Part shown: piece after piece, positions 17,827-26,089 of the stretch
How the letters are laid out: the number at the start of each line of letters is the position of its first letter
Numbering within the stretch: the stretch's first letter is position 1
Assembly: GCF_002849225.1 (NCBI RefSeq)
Contig: NZ_PKMC01000001.1
Location: forward strand, 235,932-299,931
Origin: Actinomyces sp. UMB0138
GTDB lineage: Bacteria > Bacillota > Negativicutes > Veillonellales > Veillonellaceae
Length of the DNA: 64,000 nucleotides
Direction: 5' to 3'
Notes under the pieces: model-generated
Databases searched by the model: none
Told to the model about the DNA's origin: nothing
Seen by the model: the letters and a program-made list of their open reading frames with translations, nothing else
Translations under genes and position numbers: made by a program

Positions 17827-18552
17827 ATGAGTAGAAGTGAAACGTATAGACGCGGTCCGGTGATGCTGCGGGGACGGATGATCCCAAAAGAAACCACCGA
17901 CACTAGGCTGCTCAAGAAAGGGCAGGAATCTGATTGGCTCCACATGGACCCCTGGCGGGTATTGCGAATCCAGGCAGAATTTGTCGAGGGATTCGGGGCG
18001 CTGGCAGAGCTGGGGCCTGCGGTCAGTGTATTTGGATCGGCAAGAACGAAGCCGGACAGTGACCACTACAAGTTCGGTTACGAAGTGGGCAAGCTGCTAG
18101 CCCAAAAGAACATCGCGACGATTACCGGGGGAGGCCCCGGCGTAATGGAAGCGGCGAACAAGGGTGCTCACGAACACGACGGCGCTTCCGTCGGGCTCGG
18201 AATTGAGCTGCCTCACGAACAGATGATGAACCAGTGGGTGAACCTGGGCGTGAATTTCCGGTACTTCTTTGTCCGCAAGACAATGTTTGTAAAGTATGCT
18301 TCTGGGTTCATCGTGATGCCCGGCGGATTTGGTACGTTGGACGAAATGTTCGAATCTGTGACGCTGGTGCAAACACGCAAAATCAAGCGGTTCCCGATCG
18401 TGCTGGTAGGCGCTGATTACTGGGGAGGCCTGCTGAAGTGGATGCGCGAGACCGTTCTAGAAGCGGGATACATCAGCGAGGAAGATCCGGATATGTTCTA
18501 TGTCGCAGATACTCCCGAAGAGGCCGTAAAGCTCGCTACCGCTGAGTTGTAG
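17827..18552 (+). CDS. LOG-family (TIGR00730) Rossmann-fold protein
   Basis: A protein of about 241 residues of the LOG family. Characterised members release the free base from cytokinin nucleoside monophosphates; other bacterial members act on nucleotides more generally. The motifs VSVFGSART, ITGGGPGVMEAANKGA, the arginine region RYFFVRKTMFVKYA, and PGGFGTLDEMFE (the family's PGGxGTxxE) are intact. ATG at 17827 is chosen; GTG at 17809 would add six residues. A long N-terminal extension of about 50 residues before the Rossmann core is normal for actinobacterial members. Confidence 0.88.
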   Translation: MSRSETYRRGPVMLRGRMIPKETTDTRLLKKGQESDWLHMDPWRVLRIQAEFVEGFGALAELGPAVSVFGSARTKPDSDHYKFGYEVGKLLAQKNIATITGGGPGVMEAANKGAHEHDGASVGLGIELPHEQMMNQWVNLGVNFRYFFVRKTMFVKYASGFIVMPGGFGTLDEMFESVTLVQTRKIKRFPIVLVGADYWGGLLKWMRETVLEAGYISEEDPDMFYVADTPEEAVKLATAEL

Positions 18553-18651
18553 GTTATCTCAGGCCCCTTTTATATCAATTTGGTAAAATGGCCCTATGCT
18601 ACCGAAAAGTAGCTGGCAATCGTGCCAATACATGTAAGGACAGGTGCGCAC

Positions 18652-18813
18652 ATGGCAGCAATGAAGCCCAGGACTGGCGACGGCCCCCTCGAAGTTGTAA
18701 AAGAGGGCAGGGGAATTCTAATGCGGGTCCCTCTAGAGGGCGGCGGACGGCTGGTAGTTGAGCTTAGCGATGAAGAGGCTCAGGACCTAGCCAAGGCACT
18801 TGAGGAACTGTAA
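18652..18813 (+). CDS. DUF3117 small protein
   Basis: A 53-residue protein, nearly invariant in Actinobacteria: MAAMKPRTGDGPLEV, GRGILMRVPLEGGGRLVVEL. The ATG at 18652 is fixed by this family N-terminus and by AAGGACAGG upstream; the longer open frame from 18622 is not supported. The function is unknown. It is monocistronic, ending at a bidirectional hairpin. Confidence 0.93.
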   Translation: MAAMKPRTGDGPLEVVKEGRGILMRVPLEGGGRLVVELSDEEAQDLAKALEEL

Positions 18814-18843
18814 AAAATGGGGGGCGACCGCTTGGTCGCCCCC
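18812..18843 (-). terminator. Bidirectional hairpin between DUF3117 and O-methyltransferase
   Basis: The perfect 10-bp stem GGGGGCGACC (18820-18829) / GGTCGCCCCC (18834-18843) has a four-base loop. The AAAAAA at 18812-18817 becomes a T run after the hairpin on the minus strand, so this is a classic terminator for the methyltransferase gene. Confidence 0.85.
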
Positions 18844-18857
18844 AACGCTATAACGGG

Positions 18858-19490
18858 TTACTTTCGAGCAATCCCAATGGCCATGCCGTCTCCGATTGGC
18901 AGCACGGAGCTGATCCAAGAATCTTTGTCTTGCAGGGACTTGATGGCCTCGCGCATCTGCACTGTTTCTGGATCGCGGCGAGCGGGGTCGGCCACCTGGT
19001 CGTGCCAGAGAGCATGCAGGAGCACCACTGCACCGCCAGGGCGCACTAGCTCCCATGCGTGCCTGAGGTAGGCGTCGACCTCGTTGACGTCACCGTCAAT
19101 TACCACCATGTCGTAGGCGTTGTGCGCCATTCGGGGAAGCACTTCCAGTGCCCGTCCGGTGATTAGGCGAGTGTGCTGAGAGGGGATACCGGCGTCGCGG
19201 AAAAGCCCTCGAGCTGCCTTGTGGAATTCAGACTCGATGTCAATAGAGGTGATTACCCCGGAGGCAGCCATGCCTTCGAGCAAGTACAGGGCAGAAGTTC
19301 CAGTCCCGGTACCGATCTCGAGTACAGTCCTGGCTCCCATTGCGCCTGCCAACGTGCGCAGCATTGCCCCGGATGCGCGGGATACTGCTGGCGCTCCCAG
19401 CTCTTCTCCTAGGGCACGAGCCTTGGCAATAACATCGTCCTGGTCGGCAATCTCTTCTGTGTAGGTCCAGGAGAGGGCTTTCTCGCTCAC
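18858..19490 (-). CDS. Class I SAM-dependent O-methyltransferase
   Basis: A 210-residue cytoplasmic protein of the bacterial O-methyltransferase (COMT/CCoAMT-like) family. SAM motif I is VLEIGTGTGTSALYLL, motif II is ITSIDIESEF, and MVVIDGDVNEVDAY holds the metal-binding acidic residues of this group. RPGGAVVLLHALWHDQVADP replaces the more usual DNVLW with HALW, a notable change at a metal-ligand position. The GTG start at 19490 follows AAAGGAG. The substrate is unknown. Confidence 0.88.
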   Translation of the reverse strand: MSEKALSWTYTEEIADQDDVIAKARALGEELGAPAVSRASGAMLRTLAGAMGARTVLEIGTGTGTSALYLLEGMAASGVITSIDIESEFHKAARGLFRDAGIPSQHTRLITGRALEVLPRMAHNAYDMVVIDGDVNEVDAYLRHAWELVRPGGAVVLLHALWHDQVADPARRDPETVQMREAIKSLQDKDSWISSVLPIGDGMAIGIARK

Positions 19491-19524
19491 GGTTACTCCT
19501 TTTTATTTACTAAGCCTACTAGGC

Positions 19525-20634
19525 TCACAGCGGGGACACGCCCAAGTTGCGCCCGGATAGGCCGCGGGAGCGTTTAGAGAGTTTCTTGGCAAGGCCTTGT
19601 AGCGCGCTGGCTGCGGGGCCGTCGGAAAGGGCAACCGGCGTGCCGTTGTCTCCACCGATTCGCAGATCTACGTCGAGCGGGATCTGGGCCAGTAGATCTA
19701 CCGGGTAGCCAAGAACGGTTGCTAGACGCGCCGATACCATTTCTCCGCCGCCGGAGCCGAAGACCTCGATCTTTTGCCCGTCTGGCGTTTGCATGTAGGC
19801 CATGTTCTCGACGACCCCAATTACTCGCTGGTGAGTTTGGGCAGCGATGGAGCCGGAGCGTTCCGCCACTTCGGCAGCTGCAATCTGCGGGGTTGTCACC
19901 AACAAGATCTCGCTGCCGGGAAGTAGCTGGGCAATAGAGAGGGCGACGTCGCCTGTCCCGGGAGGAAGATCTAGTAGTAGTACGTCCAGATCGCCCCAGT
20001 ACACGTCGGTGAGGAATTGTTGCAGGGCGCGGTGAAGCATTGGTCCGCGCCAGACCACCGGTTGCCCGTCTGGTACGAACATGCCAATAGACATTACTTT
20101 TACGTCGTGGGCGACAGGCGGCACGATCATGCCGTCGATCATCGTGGGCTCGTGCTCAACCCCCAGCATGCGGGGGATCGAGAAGCCGTAGATGTCAGCG
20201 TCGACAACTCCGACTTTGAGCCCTTCTTTAGCCATGGCCACGGCCAAATTAGCGGTGACTGAGGATTTGCCTACGCCGCCCTTGCCGGAAGCTACTGCGA
20301 TAACGCGGGTCAGCGAGTTGGGTTGGGCGAAGGGAACCTGGCGGGTGGGGCCGCTTAGCTTTTCGCGTAGTCCTTTGCGCTGCTCCTCGTTCATCACGCC
20401 CAGGTGGATTTCGACGTCAGTGATGCCGTCTACTTCGAGGGCGGCTTTGGTAGCGTCGGCCTTGATCGTGTTTTGCAGGGGACAGCCTGCAACGGTTAGG
20501 TCGATACTAATGTCTGCCTTACCGTCAGCAACTGAGACTTCTCGGACCATGTCTAGGTCGGTGATCGGGCGACGCAGTTCTGGATCGATCACAGATTGCA
20601 TCGCATTTGCAACGGCTTGTTCTAACTCAGTCAT
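19525..20634 (-). CDS. mrp: Mrp/NBP35-type ATP-binding protein (Fe-S carrier)
   Basis: A 369-residue ParA-like ATPase that in characterised homologues carries and delivers Fe-S clusters. An N-terminal MIP18/DUF59 domain (about 1-85, with AGCPLQNT) precedes the deviant Walker A ASGKGGVGKSS and the switch DIYGFSIPRMLG; LLLDLPPGTGDVALS is the Walker B region. After VVENMAY the usual CxxC cluster motif is absent (TPDGQKIEVFGSGGG), as in other actinobacterial Mrp proteins. The ATG lies seven bases after TACGAT, so the mRNA may be leaderless. Confidence 0.93.
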   Translation of the reverse strand: MTELEQAVANAMQSVIDPELRRPITDLDMVREVSVADGKADISIDLTVAGCPLQNTIKADATKAALEVDGITDVEIHLGVMNEEQRKGLREKLSGPTRQVPFAQPNSLTRVIAVASGKGGVGKSSVTANLAVAMAKEGLKVGVVDADIYGFSIPRMLGVEHEPTMIDGMIVPPVAHDVKVMSIGMFVPDGQPVVWRGPMLHRALQQFLTDVYWGDLDVLLLDLPPGTGDVALSIAQLLPGSEILLVTTPQIAAAEVAERSGSIAAQTHQRVIGVVENMAYMQTPDGQKIEVFGSGGGEMVSARLATVLGYPVDLLAQIPLDVDLRIGGDNGTPVALSDGPAASALQGLAKKLSKRSRGLSGRNLGVSPL

Positions 20635-20641
20635 AGTTCCA

Positions 20642-20647
20642 ATCGTA
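20642..20647 (-). promoter_or_regulatory. -10 box for near-leaderless mrp mRNA
   Basis: On the minus strand TACGAT stands seven bases before the ATG at 20634. No Shine-Dalgarno sequence lies between. Confidence 0.5.
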
Positions 20648-20676
20648 TGGTGTTGCGCTGGTGCGTCCGCACCCTG

Positions 20677-21213
20677 TTATGCCTTTGGCGAATCGGACTT
20701 CTTTTTGTCCTCTGTCGCGTTTACTAGTTCTTCTAACAAATCACGGATTTCCGAACGGACGAAATCGCGCGTGGCTACGTCGTTCATAGCGATTCGCAGC
20801 GAGGCAATTTCGCGCGTCAGGTATTCCGTATCTGACAGAGACCGTTCTGCGCGGCGCCTATCTTGTTCGGCCAGCACCCTATCGCGGTCGTCTTGTCTGT
20901 TCTGGGCCAGCAGGAGCAGTGGGGCCGAATAGGAGGCCTGGGTGGAAAAGGCCAGGTTCAGCAGGATGAACGGGTACGGGTCGAAGGGGGAGAGGCCGCG
21001 TACTCGGGCAAGCACGATGTTTGAAATGATCCAGGCTCCCACGAAGATAGTCATCCAGAGCAAGAACTTAGGCGTCCCGAAAAAGCGAGCTATTGCCTCC
21101 GCAGCCCTGCCGAAGGTTTCGTTTTCTCCGCCCGAAGAGCGTCGCCTGGACCGGTTCATAAAGCGTCCGAAGCGGCTGCCTGACTTTGTGGGGGTGTCTA
21201 GGCGCTCATTCAT
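20677..21213 (-). CDS. DUF1003 membrane protein
   Basis: A 178-residue protein with two membrane segments (about 50-70 and 83-103) and the DUF1003 motifs FGTPKFLLWM, DPYPFILLNL and APLLLLAQNRQDDRDR. A coiled, charged C-terminal tail follows. The function is not established. Its start overlaps the stop of the MgtE_N/CBS gene by eight bases. This pairing is common in Actinobacteria and suggests a shared, perhaps metal- or stress-related, role. Confidence 0.9.
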   Translation of the reverse strand: MNERLDTPTKSGSRFGRFMNRSRRRSSGGENETFGRAAEAIARFFGTPKFLLWMTIFVGAWIISNIVLARVRGLSPFDPYPFILLNLAFSTQASYSAPLLLLAQNRQDDRDRVLAEQDRRRAERSLSDTEYLTREIASLRIAMNDVATRDFVRSEIRDLLEELVNATEDKKKSDSPKA

Positions 21214-22513
21214 CTGAATGCTCCCTGTCCATCGATTCGTCTGTTATCTTTTCGTCTGCTTCTCGCCAGTCGTTGGGGAGTAGCTCGTCTAGAACGTCGT
21301 CTACAGAGACCGCTCCGAGGAGATGCCCGTCCGCGTCTACTACGGGCAGAGCAGTCAGGTTGTAAGTTGCCAGGAGCCTGGTGATGGTACCGATACCTGC
21401 CGAAGCGTCGACTCCATCTAGGTCGCCGTCAAGAATAGAGCCCAATAGTGTTTGCGGGGGTTCTCGTAGGGCGCGCTGTATGTGCACAATCCCCAAAAAC
21501 CTGCCGGTGGGTGTCTCTAAGGGAGGACGGACCACGCATACCAGCGCGGCGAGGGCGGGGGGTACGTCTACCTTGCGCACGTGTGCAAGCAACGTGGCGA
21601 CGTTGGCATCCGGGGGCAAGATGACGGGTTCAGTGGTCATCAGACCGCCAGCAGTGTGCTCACCGTAAGCAAGCAAGCGGCGCACATCCTCGGCCTCTTC
21701 GGGTTCCATCAGTTCCAGAAGTTGGCTGGCTTTGTTGTCGGGTAGCTCTTGGACCAAGTCGGCGGCGTCGTCTGGTTGCATCTCGTCTAGCACGTCCGCA
21801 GCCCTTGGGGCAGCAAGGTGAGCCACAATGGAAACGCGGTCCTCTTCGCCCAATTCTTCGAGCACGTCCGCTAGTCGTTCGTCCGGTAGTTCTTCGGCGA
21901 CTTCGAGGCGACGGTCGTCAGGTAGATCGTGAAGAGCATCAGCCAAGTCCGCAGCGCGCAGCCCTTCATACATGGCCAGCAGGTGGGACGTGTCAGCGGG
22001 AATCATATTGACCCGCATGCCGGTGATCTGGGAGGGCGTTACGAGGGCGTCCCCTCCGGTGCGCTTGAATCCGAAAGTGCCCGGGCGCCCTCGTTCTACG
22101 TAAACCTTTGAAATATACCAATCACTATTTTGGTCCTGCTCAATGGCTAGATCAGCGATTCGTCCCTGCCCAGAGCCGTCCTTGAAGGTGACTAGGCGTC
22201 CCAATACTTCACCAACGACCAGCGACTCAACCGGCCGCTGGCTGAATCGACGCAAATTCAGCATGCCTGTAGTGATTACCGCCCCGGGTTTAATAGCGGT
22301 TACGCGAGTGAGAGGCATAAAGACTCGACGCAGGGAACCGACCTCTACTACCAGGCCGATTGCGCGGTGGTTGCCCGTGTAGCGCATCATCACAACCACG
22401 TCGCTGACTTTGCCAATCGCGTCCCCGACCGGATCGAACACCGCAGTGCCTGCAAGTTTAGCTACGAAGACCCTGCCCCCGACGCTTTTTACAGTTTTTG
22501 CGGAATGGCGCAT
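21206..22513 (-). CDS. PRC-barrel / MgtE N-domain / CBS protein lacking a membrane channel
   Basis: A 435-residue soluble-looking protein. Residues about 15-180 form PRC-barrel-like segments (AVFDPVGDAIGKVSDVVVMM and a second copy near GRIADLAIEQ). Residues about 190-300 are MgtE intracellular N-domain superhelix repeats (LADVLEELGEEDRVSIVAHL, AADVLDEMQPDDAADL). Two CBS domains follow (LMTTEPVILPPDANVATLL; LPVVDADGHLLGAVSVDDVL). The Mg channel domain of true MgtE is absent, so this is a regulatory or scaffold relative, probably sensing Mg or nucleotides. GGAGG precedes the ATG. Its transmembrane partner could be the DUF1003 protein encoded next. Confidence 0.87.
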   Translation of the reverse strand: MRHSAKTVKSVGGRVFVAKLAGTAVFDPVGDAIGKVSDVVVMMRYTGNHRAIGLVVEVGSLRRVFMPLTRVTAIKPGAVITTGMLNLRRFSQRPVESLVVGEVLGRLVTFKDGSGQGRIADLAIEQDQNSDWYISKVYVERGRPGTFGFKRTGGDALVTPSQITGMRVNMIPADTSHLLAMYEGLRAADLADALHDLPDDRRLEVAEELPDERLADVLEELGEEDRVSIVAHLAAPRAADVLDEMQPDDAADLVQELPDNKASQLLELMEPEEAEDVRRLLAYGEHTAGGLMTTEPVILPPDANVATLLAHVRKVDVPPALAALVCVVRPPLETPTGRFLGIVHIQRALREPPQTLLGSILDGDLDGVDASAGIGTITRLLATYNLTALPVVDADGHLLGAVSVDDVLDELLPNDWREADEKITDESMDREHSDE

Positions 22514-22582
22514 GTGGACCTCCGTTACGCTTTTCGCGGCTAGCAGACGCGCTCAAACTACTTTTCTGGCAAACTCAATACT

Positions 22583-23281
22583 ATGTCTACACCACTAAAC
22601 TTTACTTCACCAGTTGGCAAAGCCCCGGCTCCCAAGGGTACCGAAGTGGCTTCATTTCGCACCTACGCGGAGGCACAATCTGCAGTAGATGCGCTGGCAG
22701 AGGCCGACTACCCGGTGCATACCTTAACTATTATTGGTACCGATCTAGTAATGGTCGAGCGTGTCACAGGACGGGCAACGGCCGGCAAGGCATTTGCTCG
22801 CGGAGCTCTTAATGGGCTTTGGTGGGGCGTCATGCTCGGACTGTTGAGCGCCTTCATCAACCCGGATTTGGGCGGGGCGGCAATAATTATTACCGCCGGC
22901 GTTATCACCCTCATCTTTGGGCTGATCAATGTTGCCGTGCACGCGATCGCTGGCAAGAAGCGGCGTCAGGATTACACCTCAGTTACCTCGGTTGCAGCTT
23001 CGCGTTTTTCAGTGCTTGCCCTCGCAGATGCTGCAAAAGCGCGGCAGGCACTAGCCGGCGCGCCAGGAAATATCCTCGAAGCCGCAAATAGGCCGATCCA
23101 GGCGGGCTCAGAACCTGCTGGCCCTACGGCGTTTGGCTCCAAGTCAACCGAGCAGCCCGCTTATGGGGTTCGTCTTTCTGATGCCGAAAAGGCAAAGCGG
23201 AACTCCGAAACTGGACATGGCCGTCACCGCGGTCCCGCTGCCCCAGAAGAGGGCCAGGCGGGCACTCAAGACCAGGAATAG
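22583..23281 (+). CDS. General stress protein 17M-like membrane protein
   Basis: A 232-residue protein. The N-terminal general-stress domain (EVASFRTYAEAQSAVDALAE, then TLTIIGTDLVMVERVTGRAT) is followed by a glycine-rich double membrane segment (about 75-120) and a basic, disordered C-terminal tail. The family is common in Actinobacteria but has no defined activity. The ATG at 22583 has no strong ribosome binding site. The downstream gap holds a small GC hairpin, CCGCCC (23302-23307) / GGGCGG (23314-23319). Confidence 0.82.
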   Translation: MSTPLNFTSPVGKAPAPKGTEVASFRTYAEAQSAVDALAEADYPVHTLTIIGTDLVMVERVTGRATAGKAFARGALNGLWWGVMLGLLSAFINPDLGGAAIIITAGVITLIFGLINVAVHAIAGKKRRQDYTSVTSVAASRFSVLALADAAKARQALAGAPGNILEAANRPIQAGSEPAGPTAFGSKSTEQPAYGVRLSDAEKAKRNSETGHGRHRGPAAPEEGQAGTQDQE

Positions 23282-23389
23282 TCCGCTAATCGTGACCAAT
23301 ACCGCCCTGCTGGGGGCGGGAATAAGACGTAGCTGGACGTACCATATAAAAGGCCAGATAGCCGCTAGCGAGTCTTAATAAGGAGCAAT

Positions 23390-25306
23390 ATGGCAATTCG
23401 CCAAGATCTTCGAAACGTCGCAATCGTTGCACACGTCGATCACGGCAAAACCACGCTCGTCGACGCCATGCTGTGGCAGTCGGGTGCATTCGGTGAGCAC
23501 GATACGGTCGAAAGTCGTGGCGAGCGCATTATGGACTCCGGCGACCTCGAGCGCGAAAAAGGCATCACCATTTTGGCGAAGAACACCGCCGTGCGCTACT
23601 CCGGTCCTGCAGTCAAGCACTCCGGCTGCGACGAGGTCGTAATCAACGTCATTGACACTCCTGGGCACGCGGACTTCGGGGGCGAGGTCGAACGAGGCCT
23701 CTCCATGGTCGATGGCGTAGTGCTGCTAGTCGATGCTTCTGAAGGCCCTCTGCCGCAGACCCGCTTCGTGCTACGCAAGGCGCTAGAGGCCGCCCTGCCT
23801 GTAATCATCGTGATCAACAAGGTGGACCGCCCCGACCAGCGCATCGACGAGGTGCGTGAAGAGACCATGGACTTGCTGCTGAACCTGGCAGATGACTTGG
23901 TAAATGACGGCGCCGATATTGATCTGGACTCTCTGCTGGATGTGCCGGTTGTTTATGCTTCGGCTAAGGCAGGCAAGTCCTCGCTAGAGCAGCCAGCTCC
24001 GGGAGAGCTGCCAGACCAGAACTTGGAACCGCTCTTCGAGACCATCATCAAGCGCATTCCCGGGCCCTCCTACGATCCGGAGGCGCCCCTGCAGGCACAC
24101 GTTACAAACCTGGATGCCTCGCCCTATCTGGGCAGGCTGGCACTGCTACGCATTCACAATGGCACCCTTAAGAAGGGGGCAACAGTTGGTTGGGTGCGCC
24201 ACGACGGGTCCATGCAGCGGGAGCACATTGCCGAGTTGCTGGCCACGGAGGCGCTTGATCGCGTGCCGGTCGAAGAGGCGCACGCAGGCGACATAGTTGC
24301 TATTGCCGGTATTCCAGACATCACCATTGGCGAATCGCTAGTAGATCTGGAAGATCCGCGGCCGCTGCCGCTAATCAAGGTCGATGATCCGGCTATCTCG
24401 CTAACTATCGGTATTAACACCTCTCCGATGGCAGGCAGAGTGAAGGGTGCCAAGGTAACTGCGCGGCAGGTGAAGGACCGGCTGGATCGCGAACTGATCG
24501 GCAACGTCTCGCTCCGCGTGCTTCCTACGCAGCGTCCCGACACCTGGGAAGTGCAGGGCCGTGGTGAACTAGCCCTGGCAATTCTTGTAGAGCAGATGCG
24601 TCGCGAAGGTTACGAGCTAACCGTTGGCAAGCCGCAAGTAGTTACTAAAGAGATCGATGGTCAGCGGTGCGAACCGATGGAATCCATGACTATTGACATC
24701 CCCGAAGAACACCTTGGCGCCGTCACCCAGCTGATGGCCGCTCGCAAGGGTCGCATGGACACTATGGCAAACCACGGAACAGGCTGGATTCGCCTGGAAT
24801 ACATGGTTCCGGCGCGTGGCCTGATTGGCTTCCGCACTAAGTTCCTTACTGACACCCGTGGTACTGGCATCGCCTACTCGATTTCCGCTGGCTACGAACC
24901 GTGGCACGGCCAGATTGAGCGCCGCTTGACCGGGTCACTGGTCTCGGATCGTCCGGGTAAGGCTATCCCGTACGCGATGATCAAGCTGCAGGAACGCGGT
25001 GCATTCATGGTTCAGCCGGGCTCCGAGGTGTACGAAGGCCAGGTAGTTGGCGAGAATTCGCGCAACGAGGACATGGACGTCAATATCTGCAAGGAAAAAG
25101 AGAAGACGAACATGCGCGCGGTAAGTGCCGATTCCTTCGAAGGCCTGGTGCCGCCGCGTACTCTGACCTTGGAAGAATCGCTCGAATTTGCTGCCGAGGA
25201 CGAATGCGTTGAGGTAACCCCTGAGGCCATCCGTATTCGCAAGGTTGTGCTGAACGCACAGGATAGATTCAAGATCGCCGCCAAGGCGCGCCGCGAGAAC
25301 AAGTAG
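23390..25306 (+). CDS. typA: Ribosome-associated translational GTPase TypA/BipA
   Basis: A 638-residue translational GTPase that assists 50S ribosome assembly and stress or cold growth. G1 is AHVDHGKTT (14-22), the switch region holds [16 protein letters not shown]3 is [14 protein letters not shown], and G4 is [11 protein letters not shown]. The C-terminal BipA-specific part includes [20 protein letters not shown] and [17 protein letters not shown] precedes the ATG. A strong terminator follows the stop. Confidence 0.97.
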   Translation: MAIRQDLRNVAIVAHVDHGKTTLVDAMLWQSGAFGEHDTVESRGERIMDSGDLEREKGITILAKNTAVRYSGPAVKHSGCDEVVINVIDTPGHADFGGEVERGLSMVDGVVLLVDASEGPLPQTRFVLRKALEAALPVIIVINKVDRPDQRIDEVREETMDLLLNLADDLVNDGADIDLDSLLDVPVVYASAKAGKSSLEQPAPGELPDQNLEPLFETIIKRIPGPSYDPEAPLQAHVTNLDASPYLGRLALLRIHNGTLKKGATVGWVRHDGSMQREHIAELLATEALDRVPVEEAHAGDIVAIAGIPDITIGESLVDLEDPRPLPLIKVDDPAISLTIGINTSPMAGRVKGAKVTARQVKDRLDRELIGNVSLRVLPTQRPDTWEVQGRGELALAILVEQMRREGYELTVGKPQVVTKEIDGQRCEPMESMTIDIPEEHLGAVTQLMAARKGRMDTMANHGTGWIRLEYMVPARGLIGFRTKFLTDTRGTGIAYSISAGYEPWHGQIERRLTGSLVSDRPGKAIPYAMIKLQERGAFMVQPGSEVYEGQVVGENSRNEDMDVNICKEKEKTNMRAVSADSFEGLVPPRTLTLEESLEFAAEDECVEVTPEAIRIRKVVLNAQDRFKIAAKARRENK

Positions 25307-25324
25307 GAGACAGGCATTTGCCTT

Positions 25325-25366
25325 GCCCCGCCGGGCACCTCTTTGGAGGTCTTCGGCGGGGCCTTT
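25325..25366 (+). terminator. Rho-independent terminator of typA
   Basis: The outer stem GCCCCGCCG (25325-25333) / CGGCGGGGC (25354-25362) encloses an inner ACCTC/GAGGT stem and is followed by CTTTC. It lies 19 bases after the stop. Confidence 0.8.
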
Positions 25367-25461
25367 CGCATAGTGGCAGCGAGCCGCTGGAGTGGGAAGC
25401 AAGTGTCGCCCTCGAGCACACCTGCAGCTATAGGAGAATGCTTTAACGCTAGCGGTTGATG

Positions 25462-25478
25462 ATAGCTATATGTACACT
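25462..25478 (+). promoter_or_regulatory. Candidate ahpC promoter with palindromic site
   Basis: TACACT (25473-25478) is a TANNNT -10 candidate 48 bases before the ahpC start. The perfect palindrome ATAGCTAT (25462-25469) lies at its upstream edge. It carries the ATAG/CTAT half-sites typical of OxyR binding and could be the site for the OxyR encoded in the same operon. This is inference. Confidence 0.4.
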
Positions 25479-25525
25479 GGGTGTGTCAGTTGCGATGGTT
25501 CGCAAAAACAAAATTGGAGGTTATT

Positions 25526-26089
25526 TTGTCTCTCATTAATACTCAGGCACCGCAGTGGAGCGGCACTGCCTACCACAACGGCGAATTCGTAGACGTCTCC
25601 TCTAAAGACTATGAAGGCAAATGGGCAATCATCTTCTTCTACCCGGCAGACTTTACATACGTATGTCCGACCGAGCTTGAAGATATGGCCGAAAACTATG
25701 ACGAGCTCTCCTCGCTGGGCGTTGAGGTTTACTCGTTCTCGACTGACAAGCACTACACCCACAAGGCGTGGCACGAGACCTCTGACCGCATCGCCAAGAT
25801 CAAGTTCCCGATGGTGGGCGACCCGACCGGAGAAATCGCCAGCGCTTTTGAATCTTTGGACGCCAGCGAAGGCTGTGCCCACCGGTCGACCTTTGTGATC
25901 GATCCCAATGGAGTGATCCAGTACCTGGAAACCTCCGCCGAGGGAATCGGTCGCAACGCCACTGAGCTGGTGCGCAAGGTCAAGGCTGCGCAGTACATCT
26001 ACAACCATCCGGGTGAGGTCTGCCCCGCGAAGTGGGAAGAGGGCGAAGAAACTCTAACCCCGAGCTTCGACCTGACGGGTAAGCTCTGA
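25526..26089 (+). CDS. ahpC: Alkyl hydroperoxide reductase, peroxiredoxin subunit
   Basis: A 187-residue typical 2-Cys peroxiredoxin that reduces H2O2 and organic peroxides. The peroxidatic Cys47 lies in DFTYVCPTELED and the resolving Cys166 in GEVCPAKW. The start is TTG at 25526, set by GGAGG five bases upstream and by the family N-terminus MSLINT; the open frame from 25481 is too long. The stop overlaps the ATG of ahpF by one base. AhpF would recycle it. Confidence 0.96.
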   Translation: MSLINTQAPQWSGTAYHNGEFVDVSSKDYEGKWAIIFFYPADFTYVCPTELEDMAENYDELSSLGVEVYSFSTDKHYTHKAWHETSDRIAKIKFPMVGDPTGEIASAFESLDASEGCAHRSTFVIDPNGVIQYLETSAEGIGRNATELVRKVKAAQYIYNHPGEVCPAKWEEGEETLTPSFDLTGKL

